Part shown: positions 14,010 to 24,065 of the stretch, piece by piece
Layout: each line of letters begins with the position of its first letter
How positions within the stretch are numbered: position 1 is the first letter of the stretch
DNA from: a bacterium
GTDB taxonomy: Bacteria; Bacillota; Clostridia; Oscillospirales; Acutalibacteraceae
Direction of reading: 5' to 3'
Assembly (NCBI GenBank): GCA_022774755.1
Contig: JALFLK010000011.1
Span: 1 to 64,000, forward strand
Length of the DNA stretch: 64,000 bases
Translations under genes and position numbers: made by a program
Notes under the pieces: generated by a model
What the model was told of the DNA's origin: nothing
Database searches by the model: none
The model's input: only the letters and a program-made list of their open reading frames with translations

Positions 14010-14861
14010 ATGAATATACGAAAAATAAACGCAGAAGAAATTACTTCGGTTGTTAAAAAACTTTTTACTGACTGCAATTATTTTATCGGAGAAGATATTT
14101 TAAATGTTCTTAAAAATGCGGAGCAGACAGAAAAATCGCCTGTGGGCAAAAGCGTTCTCAGCCAAATAATAGAAAACGATAAAATTGCCGCCGCCGAAGA
14201 AATACCCCTATGCCAGGACACGGGAATGGCAATTCTCTTTGTTGAATACGGGGATAAGGTAGTGATTGAAAACGGTTCTTTTGAGGAGGCGGTGAACCTT
14301 GGAGTACGGCAGGCGTACACAGAGGGATACCTGAGAAAAAGCATCGTCGCAGACCCGGTTTTTGACAGAATTAACACAAAGGACAACACCCCTGCCGTTA
14401 TTCACACCAGAATTACCCCCGGAGATAAAATAAAAATCACCGCAGGGGGCAAAGGCTTCGGAAGTGAGAATATGTCTGCAATAAAAATGCTGACGCCGTC
14501 TTACGGAGTAGAGGGCGTTACGGAGTTTGTGCTTGACACGGTCCGCAAAGCAGGTCCGAACCCTTGTCCGCCTGTTGTTGTGGGCGTTGGTATAGGCGGA
14601 GATTTTGAACGGTGCGCCCAGCTTGCGAAGCTTGCAACTTTCAGGAGCATTGATACACAAAACGCTGATAAAAGGTACGCCGACCTTGAGAAAGAGCTTC
14701 TTGAGAGAATAAACAAAATGGGCTTTGGTCCCGGGGGACTTGGCGGAACAAATACGGCAATCGGGGTTAATATCGAAACTGCTCCCACACATATTGCAGG
14801 AATGCCCGTTGCGGTGAATATTTGCTGTCACGCCGCCCGTCACAAAACCGCCGTAATATAG
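14010..14861 (+). CDS. Fumarate hydratase class I, alpha subunit
   Basis: A 283-residue subunit of the iron-sulfur fumarase that interconverts fumarate and malate in the cytoplasm. ATG 14010 follows GGAGG. It matches the TtdA/FumA N-terminal half: EIPLCQDTGMA near residue 70, NPCPPVVVGVGIGG near 195 and VNICCHAARH near 270. Cysteines in these blocks would hold the oxygen-sensitive 4Fe-4S cluster. L(+)-tartrate dehydratase alpha is a close relative and cannot be excluded by eye. It forms an operon with the beta subunit, 10 bases downstream. Confidence 0.9.
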   Translation: MNIRKINAEEITSVVKKLFTDCNYFIGEDILNVLKNAEQTEKSPVGKSVLSQIIENDKIAAAEEIPLCQDTGMAILFVEYGDKVVIENGSFEEAVNLGVRQAYTEGYLRKSIVADPVFDRINTKDNTPAVIHTRITPGDKIKITAGGKGFGSENMSAIKMLTPSYGVEGVTEFVLDTVRKAGPNPCPPVVVGVGIGGDFERCAQLAKLATFRSIDTQNADKRYADLEKELLERINKMGFGPGGLGGTNTAIGVNIETAPTHIAGMPVAVNICCHAARHKTAVI

Positions 14862-14871
14862 GGAGGATAAA

Positions 14872-15423
14872 ATGGAAAAGAAAATTACGCTTCCCCTTAA
14901 AGATGAGGATATAAAGAATCTTAAAGCAGGCGACAGCGTTTTGCTGTCGGGTACTATGATTACCGGCCGTGACGCCGCCCACAAAAGACTTTTTGAGCTT
15001 TTGGAACAGGGTGAAGAGCTTCCCGTTGATATAAAGGGTGAAACCATATACTATGTGGGACCTGCGCCGGCAAAACCGCCCTACGCAGTAGGTCCGGCAG
15101 GCCCTACCTCAAGCTACCGTATGGACAAGTATGCGCCTGCGCTTATGGATAAGGGACTTAAAGGTATGATAGGAAAAGGTGCCAGAAGTAAGCCGGTGGT
15201 TGACGCAATCGTACGAAACGAAGGTGTTTACTTTGCGGCAATAGGAGGTGCAGCGGCACTGATTGCAAAAAGCATAGTAAAAGAAGAGCTGTTGTGCTAC
15301 GAGGATTTAGGCACGGAAGCTGTCAGGCGGTACACCGTAGAGGATTTCCCCTGTATTGTTGTAATTGACAGTATGGGCAATAATATATACGAAACCGAGC
15401 CGCCGAAATACAACTGCGAGTGA
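14872..15423 (+). CDS. Fumarate hydratase class I, beta subunit
   Basis: A 183-residue subunit corresponding to the C-terminal half of FumA/FumB. It has the characteristic LLSGTMITGRDAAHKRL near residue 25, then YVGPAPAKPP near 60, then GPTSSYRMD, and ends with a conserved ESMGN-like segment (VIDSMGNNIY). ATG 14872 follows GGGAGG. It completes the two-subunit iron-sulfur fumarase with the preceding gene, as is usual in strict anaerobes. Confidence 0.92.
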   Translation: MEKKITLPLKDEDIKNLKAGDSVLLSGTMITGRDAAHKRLFELLEQGEELPVDIKGETIYYVGPAPAKPPYAVGPAGPTSSYRMDKYAPALMDKGLKGMIGKGARSKPVVDAIVRNEGVYFAAIGGAAALIAKSIVKEELLCYEDLGTEAVRRYTVEDFPCIVVIDSMGNNIYETEPPKYNCE

Positions 15424-15493
15424 AGCCGGAATATAACTGTGGGTAGAGGGGCTTTTCAATAAATCCGCAGTTTGTTCAACAAATCATAATGCA

Positions 15494-15520
15494 AAAAAGG
15501 AGCCTTTACGGCTCCTTTTT
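15494..15520. terminator. Bidirectional terminator
   Basis: AAAAAGGAGCC (15494-15504) pairs with GGCTCCTTTTT (15510-15520) around TTTAC. It serves the fumarase operon and the convergent CpXC gene, whose last codons lie inside it. Confidence 0.85.
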
Positions 15521-16315
15521 AATATCCTTTTCGGCGTCCTTTTTATTGCCCGGACGGTTCACGATTTCAATTTCTATTCTTTTCTTTTTAAACTCGTCCG
15601 TTTTAAGAGTAGGTTTTTCATCGTCGCTTTCCTGCTGTTCCATAAGGTGGTGCTTTGCACGCTTGTATCTAAAAAGCACATTTTCAGCCCATTCTCTGTC
15701 AATTTTCAAAAAGCCGACCATTTTTTTGTCTTTTTCGGCAAAGTCCTTGACAATGCTCATTGACTTTCCGTAAATCTCCAGTCTTGCGCTTTGAACATAG
15801 GGCTGTTTTTTTTCGCCCAAAAAGAAGGTAAAGCCCATGGCGTTGGTTTCTCTGTCATACATAGAAAGATAGCCCTCGGTAACGCTTTCAAGCTTTTGCT
15901 TTTTGGCAATCGTCTCACTTATGGCAAGCTTTGTGATTTCAACCGCCATATCGTCAAGACCCGATTCAAAAATAAAAACCTTCTCTTTAAAGGAGTTAAA
16001 ATCCGGCACAAGCCGTTTTTTAATATTTGTAAGGTTTTTAAATTCCTCCTCAAGCTCACGGTCGGCAAGCTGAAAACGCTCTATTCTGGGAATAAGATAA
16101 ACCATAAAGCGGTTTTTCATATCGTTATACAAAACAGGATATGTCAGCCGAGCCTCGTGACCGCAGCAGCTGCATCTCCATTTGAACAGTGATTCGTCAA
16201 GCACCGATTCCCTGAGCTCCGGGTTTGTAAAGGCATTTATGCTTGTGTAAATATCCCACTGGGTTGTTTCGTTGCACTTAGGGCAAACGATGCTTTTTGT
16301 TACCTTCCGTGACAT
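15506..16315 (-). CDS. CpXC-domain protein
   Basis: A 269-residue cytoplasmic protein. The N-terminus has CPKC (residues 12-15) and, after about 35 residues, CSCCGHEARL, the paired cysteines that define the CpXC domain and probably bind zinc. The remainder is charged and helical. A lysine-rich tail (KKRIEIEIVNRPGNKKDAEKD) ends the protein. The function of CpXC proteins is unknown. It is an isolated gene, divergent from the next one. Confidence 0.8.
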   Translation of the reverse strand: MSRKVTKSIVCPKCNETTQWDIYTSINAFTNPELRESVLDESLFKWRCSCCGHEARLTYPVLYNDMKNRFMVYLIPRIERFQLADRELEEEFKNLTNIKKRLVPDFNSFKEKVFIFESGLDDMAVEITKLAISETIAKKQKLESVTEGYLSMYDRETNAMGFTFFLGEKKQPYVQSARLEIYGKSMSIVKDFAEKDKKMVGFLKIDREWAENVLFRYKRAKHHLMEQQESDDEKPTLKTDEFKKKRIEIEIVNRPGNKKDAEKDIKKEP

Positions 16316-16457
16316 AGCAATTCCTCTTTTACATATTTCTGTAAAATATTATAGCAACACGGACTGTTTTTAACAAGTATTTTTGAAAAAATATTGATTT
16401 TGTAAAAATTATCTGTCATAATAATAAAAGAAATATTTTTTAAAAGGAGAGTTCTAT

Positions 16458-16985
16458 ATGCCCTTTTTAGATACTGTTAAATGTTCATTGAATACTGCGG
16501 TAGATACTATTACTGCCATAACCCATAATATTTTAGAAAAGAACAGAACCAACGCACAGCTTAACAGACTTCGCCTTGTTATGAAGAACGAAAGCGAAAT
16601 GATAAACAGAGCATACATAGCTCTGGGAAAACACTATTACGAAAGCACAAAGAGTGAGAAGGGATTTTTCCCGTCGCAGAACGAAAACGAGCTTTTTGAC
16701 GTAATTGAAAGCTCAAAACAAAGAATTAAAAAGGCAAGAGAAAGATACAGTCAAATTTTAGAAAACCAGACCGTGGAAATTTACAAATATGACTCGGACG
16801 ATGCTTTGGAGGATATTACTGTTGCCTGTTCAAATGAAGACGAATACGATGATTCGCCTTTTGAAGGCATAAAGGACGAGCCGGTAAAAGACGGCAAATC
16901 GGACGCAGAAGCAGAGTTCGATAACAAAGAAGCTAAAAAAAACGCTGAAACCAACGGAGAAACCGAGGAGGATTTTTCCTTTTAA
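16458..16985 (+). CDS. Coiled-coil hypothetical protein with acidic tail
   Basis: A 175-residue protein behind AAAAGGAGAG. Residues 15-110 are predicted helical and coiled-coil-like by heptad pattern (LEKNRTNAQLNRLRLVMKNE, then SSKQRIKKARERYSQILEN). The last 65 residues are strongly acidic and low in complexity. There are no membrane or signal segments. I do not recognise a characterised family. It stands alone between the CpXC gene and a terminator at 17.1 kb. Confidence 0.65.
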   Translation: MPFLDTVKCSLNTAVDTITAITHNILEKNRTNAQLNRLRLVMKNESEMINRAYIALGKHYYESTKSEKGFFPSQNENELFDVIESSKQRIKKARERYSQILENQTVEIYKYDSDDALEDITVACSNEDEYDDSPFEGIKDEPVKDGKSDAEAEFDNKEAKKNAETNGETEEDFSF

Positions 16986-17087
16986 AGAATGCTAATACTA
17001 AATTCTTTTAATGCAAAACTATTATGGTTTTCTGTCCGATTAGTTTTCTGTAGGATTTTAGCATAAATTTTCATTTGCGTACTTTAG

Positions 17088-17116
17088 GGGAACAGTTTAT
17101 AATGCTGTTCCCTTTT
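17088..17116 (+). terminator. Intrinsic terminator
   Basis: GGGAACAG (17088-17095) pairs with CTGTTCCC (17105-17112) followed by TTTT. The rest of the 16986-17294 gap shows only AT-rich sequence, presumably the promoter of the next operon. Confidence 0.75.
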
Positions 17117-17294
17117 GATTTTATGGACAAAATGGAAAAATTGAACATTGTCAAGATAAATTACCAATATTAAAATTAAAACTATGAAGATATTTTGCTA
17201 ATTCGGAATTAAATAAAAGAAATTTTATTTTATAATTAACTGATATTGAGTGATGTATCATTGCGTCAGAATACGACGCCTGGAGGTAGAGAGC

Positions 17295-20207
17295 TTGAAA
17301 CTTGGTTTGGATATAGGTTCAACGACAATTAAGTGCGTTGTTTTGGACGATAATAATAAATTTTTATACAGTACATACCAACGCCATTTTTCTCAGATTA
17401 CCGAAAAAATCGGCGAAATATTAACGCAGGTAAGACAGGAAATCCCAGAGGTTGTCAATGCAAAGGTGGCAATGTCGGGCAGCGCCGGAATGGGCGTTGC
17501 CGAAAGCTGCGGAATTGATTTTATTCAGGAGGTATATGCCACAAGAGTTGCGGCCAATACCTTTATTCCCGGCACGGATGTTGTTATTGAATTAGGCGGC
17601 GAGGATGCAAAAATCCTGTTTTTGACAAACGGACTTGAGGTCAGAATGAACGGTACCTGCGCAGGCGGTACGGGAGCATTTATTGACCAGATGGCAACTC
17701 TGCTCAATGTTCCCCTTGAAGAGCTTGACGACCTTGCAAAACAGCACGAAAAAACCTACACAATTGCCTCCAGATGCGGAGTTTTTGCAAAAACGGATAT
17801 TCAGCCTTTGCTTAATCAGGGCGCAAGAAAAAGCGACATAGCCGAGAGTATCTTTAACGCAGTTGTCAGCCAGACGGTAGCAGGACTTGCCCAGGGCAGA
17901 GAAATCGAGGGCAAGATCGTTTATTTGGGTGGGCCGCTTACCTTTATGTCAGAACTGAGAAAGTGCTTTGACAACACCTTGGGTACAGAGGGCATTTGTC
18001 CGGAGAATTCTCTCTATTATGTATCGGCAGGCGCAGCCCTTTGCGCAAAAGAGCAGATTGATTTTGACAAGGTTATAAATGATGTGGGCAATTACCACGG
18101 CAGCGGAAACTTTGCCTTTAACAAGCCTTTGTTTGAAAGCGAGGAGGACTACCGAAAATTCAAGGAACGCCACGACAAAGCAACGGTTGTTCAGAAAGAG
18201 CTTTCGGGCTACAAGGGCAAGGCTTATCTGGGAATGGACGCAGGTTCCACCACCGTCAAGGCTGTTGTATTAAATGACAAGGGAGAACTGCTTTATTCCG
18301 AATATATGCCTTCAAAGGGGAATCCCGTTGAGCTTATTAAGGCGTTTTTGGAAAAGGTTTACGAGATTTGCCCCGATATTGATATTGCTTCGTCGGCGGT
18401 AACGGGCTATGGCGAAGAAATTATTAAGAATGCCTTTGATGTAGATTACGGCATTGTTGAAACAGTTGCACATTTTACGGCGGCAAAATACTTTATGCCC
18501 GATGTAGAATTTGTAATCGACATCGGCGGTCAGGATATTAAGTGCTTTAAAATCCACAACGGTGCTATTGATAATATTTTCTTAAACGAGGCTTGCTCCT
18601 CAGGCTGCGGAAGCTTTTTGCAGACCTTTGCCAATGCGCTGGGATATTCCATCGAGGAGTTTGCCAAGATGGGGCTTTTTGCAAAGCACCCTGTTGATTT
18701 AGGCTCACGATGCACCGTGTTTATGAATTCTTCCGTTAAGCAGGCACAAAAGGACGGCGCAACCATTGAGGATATTTCGGCAGGCTTGTCCCTGTCTGTC
18801 GTTAAAAATGCCCTCTATAAAGTTATCCGTGCCTCAAGCCCCGACGACCTGGGCAAAAAGATTGTTGTTCAGGGCGGTACATTCCTTAACGACGCCGTGC
18901 TCCGTGCATTTGAAATGGAAATGGGCGTCAATGTGGTAAGAGCTAATATAGCCGGTCTTATGGGAGCATACGGCGCAGCTTTGTATGCAATGGGAAAAAC
19001 CAAGGATATGGAAAACCCAAAAAGTTCAATTATAACCAAAAGCGGACTTGAAAGCTTTGTTCACGATATTCGTGTGGTAAATTGCGGACTCTGCCAGAAT
19101 AATTGTCGTCTGACGGTTAATTCCTTCGGCGAAGGCAAAAAGTTTATTGCCGGCAACAGGTGTGAACGCCCGGTTACAAAGAAAAACTCTTCCGGCGACG
19201 ACAACAATATTTATGCGTATAAGCTCAAGCTTTTGCAGAGCTATAAGCCTGTTAAGGGCAAAAGAGGCAAGCTTGGAATCCCCATGGGACTTAATATGTA
19301 TGAGCTTCTGCCGTTTTGGCACAGTTTTTTCACAAGCCTTGGGTTTGAGGTTGTGTGTTCGCCCCTTTCCTCAAGAAAGCTGTACCAGCGAGGTCAGCAG
19401 ACAATTCCGTCGGATACTGTTTGTTTCCCTGCAAAGCTTATGCACGGACATATTCAAACCCTCATTGACAGCGGACTGGATACTATTTTTTATCCCTGTC
19501 TTTCCTATAATTTTGACGAGGGCTTGGGAGATAACCACTACAACTGCCCTGTTGTTGCCTATTATCCGGAAGTAATAAACAACAATATGAAAGATGTGCG
19601 CAAGATTATTTTTATTAAGGACTATTTGGGAATTCACCGCAAAAAAGATTTCTCCAAAAAGTCATTTGAAAGGCTTGTAAAATACTTCCCCGATATTACC
19701 CAAAACGAGGTTAAAAAGGCCAGCGAAAAGGCGTACGCAGAATATGATAAGCATATGGAAAAAGTCCGCAAAAAAGGCGACGAGATTATTGCAAAAGCGG
19801 AAAAAGAGGGCAGACACATAATGGTGCTTTCGGGCAGACCGTACCATGTTGACCCGGAGATTAACCACGGTATAGATAAGCTTATTGCAAGCTTCGGCGT
19901 TGCTATTGTTTCCGAAGATGTTGTTTCTCCCAAGGTAGAAAAGTTCAAAACGGGAGTCCTCAACCAGTGGACATACCACTCAAGACTTTATGCGGCGGCA
20001 AGGTATGTTACAACAAGAAAAGATATGGATTTAATCCAGCTTGTGTCTTTCGGCTGCGGAGTTGACGCTATTACAACCGACGAGGTAAGAGATATTCTCG
20101 AAAGAAAAGGAAAAATCTATACTCAGATTAAAATTGATGAAATAACAAACCTTGGAGCCATTAAAATCCGTATCCGCAGTTTGCTGGCTGCAATCGGAGA
20201 GGAATAA
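17295..20207 (+). CDS. Two-domain acyl-CoA dehydratase activase (BadF/BadG family) fused to DUF2229
   Basis: A 970-residue protein. TTG 17295 is preferred to ATG 17250 because GGAGG lies just upstream and the family starts MKLGLDIGSTTIK. Two ASKHA ATPase domains are present. The first (1-290) has GLDIGSTTIKCVVL and a cluster loop GTCAGGTGAF. The second (about 315-580) has YLGMDAGSTTVKAVVL and EACSSGCGSF. The remainder is a DUF2229-type domain (LGIPMGLNMYELLPFW). Such activases use ATP to drive one-electron reduction of 2-hydroxyacyl-CoA dehydratases through a 4Fe-4S cluster. The next gene encodes a partner. Confidence 0.9.
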   Translation: MKLGLDIGSTTIKCVVLDDNNKFLYSTYQRHFSQITEKIGEILTQVRQEIPEVVNAKVAMSGSAGMGVAESCGIDFIQEVYATRVAANTFIPGTDVVIELGGEDAKILFLTNGLEVRMNGTCAGGTGAFIDQMATLLNVPLEELDDLAKQHEKTYTIASRCGVFAKTDIQPLLNQGARKSDIAESIFNAVVSQTVAGLAQGREIEGKIVYLGGPLTFMSELRKCFDNTLGTEGICPENSLYYVSAGAALCAKEQIDFDKVINDVGNYHGSGNFAFNKPLFESEEDYRKFKERHDKATVVQKELSGYKGKAYLGMDAGSTTVKAVVLNDKGELLYSEYMPSKGNPVELIKAFLEKVYEICPDIDIASSAVTGYGEEIIKNAFDVDYGIVETVAHFTAAKYFMPDVEFVIDIGGQDIKCFKIHNGAIDNIFLNEACSSGCGSFLQTFANALGYSIEEFAKMGLFAKHPVDLGSRCTVFMNSSVKQAQKDGATIEDISAGLSLSVVKNALYKVIRASSPDDLGKKIVVQGGTFLNDAVLRAFEMEMGVNVVRANIAGLMGAYGAALYAMGKTKDMENPKSSIITKSGLESFVHDIRVVNCGLCQNNCRLTVNSFGEGKKFIAGNRCERPVTKKNSSGDDNNIYAYKLKLLQSYKPVKGKRGKLGIPMGLNMYELLPFWHSFFTSLGFEVVCSPLSSRKLYQRGQQTIPSDTVCFPAKLMHGHIQTLIDSGLDTIFYPCLSYNFDEGLGDNHYNCPVVAYYPEVINNNMKDVRKIIFIKDYLGIHRKKDFSKKSFERLVKYFPDITQNEVKKASEKAYAEYDKHMEKVRKKGDEIIAKAEKEGRHIMVLSGRPYHVDPEINHGIDKLIASFGVAIVSEDVVSPKVEKFKTGVLNQWTYHSRLYAAARYVTTRKDMDLIQLVSFGCGVDAITTDEVRDILERKGKIYTQIKIDEITNLGAIKIRIRSLLAAIGEE

Positions 20208-20234
20208 AAACTAATCCTTTAAGAGGTATAATAT

Positions 20235-21560
20235 ATGGCAGAACTTAAATACGACAAAACAGGAAGATTGCTGTTTACAAAGGAAATGAAAGAGGAATAC
20301 ACCATTTTAATTCCTATGATGATGCCCACCCACTTTAATATTATGAAAAGTGTGCTGGTTCACAACGGATACAAAATGGAGCTGTTGGATACAGACGGAC
20401 CGGAAATTGCCCAGACCGGACTTAAGTATGTTCATAACGATACCTGCTATCCTGCAATTTTGGTTATCGGTCAGCTTATTCATGCCCTTGAAAGCGGGAA
20501 ATACGATGTTCACAAAACCGCTTTAATGATAACCCAGACAGGCGGCGGCTGTCGTGCGTCCAATTACATTCACCTTTTAAGAAAAGCCCTCCACAAGGCA
20601 GGCTTTGACTATGTTCCGATTATTTCTCTTAATTTATCGGGACTTGAAAAAAATCCCGGATTTTCTCTTACATTGCCGATGATAAGAGAGCTTGCGGCGG
20701 CGCTTGTTTACGGCGACGTAATTATGAATGTCTGCAATCAGACAAGACCTTACGAGGTAAACAAGGGCGAATCCGACGCTTTGGTTGCAAAATGGACAAA
20801 GCAGATTTCCGAAGAATTTGCCGCCGGTGAGGGATATAAAACAAAAGAAATCGAGCAACGCCTTAACAGAATTTGCAGAGAGTTTTCTCAGATAAAAGTC
20901 AAGAAGGTTCCCAAAATTAAGGTTGGCGTTGTGGGCGAGATATATGTTAAGTACGCCCGTTTGGGCAACAACGACCTGGAGCGTTTTCTTGCTCAGCAAG
21001 GCTGTGAGGTTTGTCTGCCGGGACTTATGGGCTTTGTGCTGTTTAAGGTGGATAACCGCCTTGAGGATATTAAGCTCTACGGCGGAAGCAAGGCAAAATA
21101 CACGGTTATCAACGCTCTTATGAAGTTCCTGACAAAAATGGAAAAGATGATTATTGACTGCACGAAAGAGGCAGGATTTATGCCTCCCACACCCTACACC
21201 CACACCAAAAAGCTGGTAAAAGGCGTAATCGGCTACGGCAGTAAAATGGGCGAGGGCTGGCTTTTAACCGCAGAAATGCTGGAGCTTGCCGAATCGGGCT
21301 TTGAAAATATTGTCTGCGCACAGCCATTCGGATGTTTGCCTAACCACATAAACGGCAAGGGCGCAATCAGAAGAATTAAGAGCATTAACCCAAAGGCAAA
21401 TATCGTAACCATTGATTACGACCCGGGCGCACCCAAGGTTAACCAGGAAAACCGTATTAAGCTTATGCTTGCCGTTGCCCAGGAGGAGCTTGATAAAAAA
21501 GTATCGGGCGCAGAAAAACAAAAACCAGCGAAAAATAAGGCAAAGACAAAAAATAAATAA
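20235..21560 (+). CDS. Acyl-CoA dehydratase-like partner of the activase (HgdB/DUF2229-related)
   Basis: A 441-residue cytoplasmic protein starting 27 bases after the activase. It has conserved cysteines in NDTCYPAILVIGQL near residue 78, TGGGCRASNY near 110, and CAQPFGCLPNHI near 365. These match the dehydratase-like proteins that always accompany long activases in Clostridia. The natural substrate of this paralogous pair is not known. A lysine-rich tail (KQKPAKNKAKTKNK) ends the protein. Confidence 0.8.
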   Translation: MAELKYDKTGRLLFTKEMKEEYTILIPMMMPTHFNIMKSVLVHNGYKMELLDTDGPEIAQTGLKYVHNDTCYPAILVIGQLIHALESGKYDVHKTALMITQTGGGCRASNYIHLLRKALHKAGFDYVPIISLNLSGLEKNPGFSLTLPMIRELAAALVYGDVIMNVCNQTRPYEVNKGESDALVAKWTKQISEEFAAGEGYKTKEIEQRLNRICREFSQIKVKKVPKIKVGVVGEIYVKYARLGNNDLERFLAQQGCEVCLPGLMGFVLFKVDNRLEDIKLYGGSKAKYTVINALMKFLTKMEKMIIDCTKEAGFMPPTPYTHTKKLVKGVIGYGSKMGEGWLLTAEMLELAESGFENIVCAQPFGCLPNHINGKGAIRRIKSINPKANIVTIDYDPGAPKVNQENRIKLMLAVAQEELDKKVSGAEKQKPAKNKAKTKNK

Positions 21561-21625
21561 TATGCTGTTATTTTAGCACTAAATATCGCATTAAATATCT
21601 GTAAAAATATATCCACAAGTTATAA

Positions 21626-21665
21626 AAACGGCAGAACAGCCTGATAAAAAGCTGTTCTGCCGTTT
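21626..21665. terminator. Bidirectional terminator
   Basis: AAACGGCAGAACAGC (21626-21640) pairs perfectly with GCTGTTCTGCCGTTT (21651-21665). It lies between the activase operon and the convergent asnB gene. Confidence 0.85.
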
Positions 21666-21690
21666 AATCGTTTTTTATAATTATTCGGTG

Positions 21691-23901
21691 TTATTCGTTG
21701 TTTTCCATAGAGCTTACTTCGCTGATGATTTTGTCGATTTCTTCATCAGACGCAATCGGCTGTTGGGGCAGAGTATTTGAATCCGTTGGATTTACATTGG
21801 ATTTTTCATTCTCGTTACCTTCGCCTTTGGCTTGCTTTAAGGCGTCGGAGCTTGAATAGATTTCCTCCGAAAAATCTTGGGCGTCCTCCTCAGCGGGGGC
21901 TTCGCCTTTTGCCTGTTTGAGCTTTTCAATCCCTTGATTGAGGATTTTTTCTGTTTCGTCAAGGGCTTTATCCTGAGCCTGCTCCTGCTCTTGAAGAGCC
22001 TGTTTGCGTTTTAACTGGGCTTTGATTTTCAGCTCGTCCAAATGATTTTCGGGCTTTTCAACCTTATTTTCACCGTCTTTAAAATAAATGTCATACCATA
22101 CGAGGAAAACATAAATTGTCCAGATTTTACGGCTGTAATCCTCCTTTTGGCTGTAATGAATATCAAGCCAGCGGAGCAGTATGTCGCAGTTAAAGAACTT
22201 TTGAGCGGTTTCGCCCAGGAATTTTTCTCTTACAATCTTGTAGTAATGCTCATCTCTGAGCCATACTCTTGTAGGAACGGGGAAGCCGAGCTTTTCTTTT
22301 TCTGCAGTTGCCTCAGGCAGATGCCTTCCTGCGGCTTTACGCATAGCGTACTTTGTATTGTGTTTATTGCACCTTAGTCTTGTAGGAAGCTTAGAAGCAA
22401 CCTTGAATACCTTTTTATCCAGGAACGGAACACGAAGCTCAAGGGAGTTTGCCATACTCATTCTGTCGGCTTTCAGCAGAATATCTCCCACCATCCACAT
22501 ATTGATGTCAAGGTACTGCATTTTGGTAACATCATCGTATTTGCGTGCTTTAATATAGTGCTTTTTGGTCAAATCCTGGGGGCGTGTAGCAATAGACGGG
22601 TCACGAAGAAGCTCCTTCTTTTCGTCAACATCATACATAAAGGCGTTTCCTATAAAGCGCTCCTCAAGGGGATGAGTAGCACGAATCAGATAATCTCTGC
22701 CCTTAATGTCGGGGAGCTTTTTGCAAACCTTGCATATTGCTTTTCTTATGCAGTAGGGAACAATAGTCTGGTATATTTTAAATACTCTGGGGTCGTTGTA
22801 GCAGGTATATCCGCCGAAAAGCTCGTCTGCACCCTCGCCTGAAAGAACAACCTTAACATATCGGCTTGCAAGGCGGGAAACAAAGTAAAGCGCAATACAG
22901 GACGGGTCGGCAAGAGGCTGGTCCATATAGTACTGAACAGTGGGAACAGCGTCCCAGAATTCCTCGCTTGAAATCAGATGAGTATGGTGCTCTACCCCAA
23001 TTTGCTTGCTTAAATTTTCAGCCCAGCTTATTTCGTTGTATTTTTCGCCGAAGTCAAAGCCTACCGTAAAGGTTTTTTGGTCGGCAAAATAGGTGGAAAC
23101 ATAGCTTGAGTCAACTCCGCTTGAAAGGAAGCATCCAACCTCAACGTCGGCAATTTTGTGTGCGTTTACGGAGTTTTCAAACACCTTTTCAATTTCGTCC
23201 ACAGCTTCTTCCTCTGTAATTGACTCATCAGGCTCAAACTTCGGGTCAAAGTACCTTGTGGTTTCAACCTTGCCGTCCTTGTACCAAAGGTAATGTCCCG
23301 GAAGAAGACAGTAAACACCCTCAAAGAATGTTTCGGGCGGAACACAGTACTGGTAAGAAAGGTAAGAGTCCAGTGCCTTTGTGTTGAATCTCTTTTCAAA
23401 ATCTGGATATTCCAATATACTCTTAATTTCACTTGCGTAGATGAAATTTCCGTTTATGGTAGTGTAGTGCATAGGCTTTATTCCGAAAAAGTCACGGGCA
23501 ATAAAAACCGAGTGGTCTTTGGTGTTGTAAATTGCAAAGCCAAACATACCCCTGAGCCTGTCCAGCAGTCCCTCCTGCCATTGCTCAAAGCCGTGCACAA
23601 GCACCTCTGAGTCGGTGTCGGTGTAGAACTTGTGACCTTCCTTTATAAGGATTTCTCTAAGCTCCTTGTAGTTGTAAATCTCACCGTTAAAGGTCAGCAC
23701 AAGGGTTTTGTCCTCGTTATATATAGGCTGGCTTCCTGTGCCTAAGTCAATAATGCTCAAACGGCGGAAACCCATAGAAATATAGTCATCGGTGTAAATT
23801 CCGCTGGAATCCGGACCTCTGTGAGTTATAACTTCCGTCATATTTTTAATAGTTTCATCTCTGTCAACAACCTGACCCGTAAATCCGCAAATTCCGCACA
23901 T
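21691..23901 (-). CDS. asnB: Glutamine-hydrolysing asparagine synthetase with acidic C-terminal extension
   Basis: A 736-residue enzyme that makes asparagine from aspartate using glutamine and ATP. The N-terminal glutaminase has nucleophile Cys2 (MCGICGFTG). The synthetase domain has the PP-loop SSGVDSSYV near residue 260 and SGEGADELFGGY near 350. The normal enzyme ends near residue 607. The last 129 residues are an extra, highly charged, low-complexity tail in which LKQAKGE occurs twice, ending EEIDKIISEVSSMENNE. The tail may mediate binding or regulation; its role is unknown. Single gene with divergent and convergent neighbours. Confidence 0.95.
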   Translation of the reverse strand: MCGICGFTGQVVDRDETIKNMTEVITHRGPDSSGIYTDDYISMGFRRLSIIDLGTGSQPIYNEDKTLVLTFNGEIYNYKELREILIKEGHKFYTDTDSEVLVHGFEQWQEGLLDRLRGMFGFAIYNTKDHSVFIARDFFGIKPMHYTTINGNFIYASEIKSILEYPDFEKRFNTKALDSYLSYQYCVPPETFFEGVYCLLPGHYLWYKDGKVETTRYFDPKFEPDESITEEEAVDEIEKVFENSVNAHKIADVEVGCFLSSGVDSSYVSTYFADQKTFTVGFDFGEKYNEISWAENLSKQIGVEHHTHLISSEEFWDAVPTVQYYMDQPLADPSCIALYFVSRLASRYVKVVLSGEGADELFGGYTCYNDPRVFKIYQTIVPYCIRKAICKVCKKLPDIKGRDYLIRATHPLEERFIGNAFMYDVDEKKELLRDPSIATRPQDLTKKHYIKARKYDDVTKMQYLDINMWMVGDILLKADRMSMANSLELRVPFLDKKVFKVASKLPTRLRCNKHNTKYAMRKAAGRHLPEATAEKEKLGFPVPTRVWLRDEHYYKIVREKFLGETAQKFFNCDILLRWLDIHYSQKEDYSRKIWTIYVFLVWYDIYFKDGENKVEKPENHLDELKIKAQLKRKQALQEQEQAQDKALDETEKILNQGIEKLKQAKGEAPAEEDAQDFSEEIYSSSDALKQAKGEGNENEKSNVNPTDSNTLPQQPIASDEEIDKIISEVSSMENNE

Positions 23902-24033
23902 AGTGCACTTCTCCTTTCCAAAAGCCTCTGCAAACGGCTGTATAAAACTAAAAAATAATCCATTTTAGCTATTCTATCATATTATTACGGTTTTATCAAC
24001 AAAAAGCGGTTAAATTGTGCTTTTAATAAAAAT

Positions 24034-24057
24034 ACATCCGCACCTGAGTGCGGATGT
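24034..24057. terminator. Terminator hairpin
   Basis: ACATCCGCAC pairs with GTGCGGATGT around CTGA, just past the stop of the minus-strand membrane protein gene, with a T-rich flank on the minus strand. Confidence 0.75.
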
Positions 24058-24065
24058 AAAGAAAG

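Noticed and set aside
14208-15047. A long minus-strand frame of 279 codons over the fumarase genes
   Set aside because: It is antisense to two confidently identified enzyme genes and its translation is cysteine- and histidine-rich nonsense.
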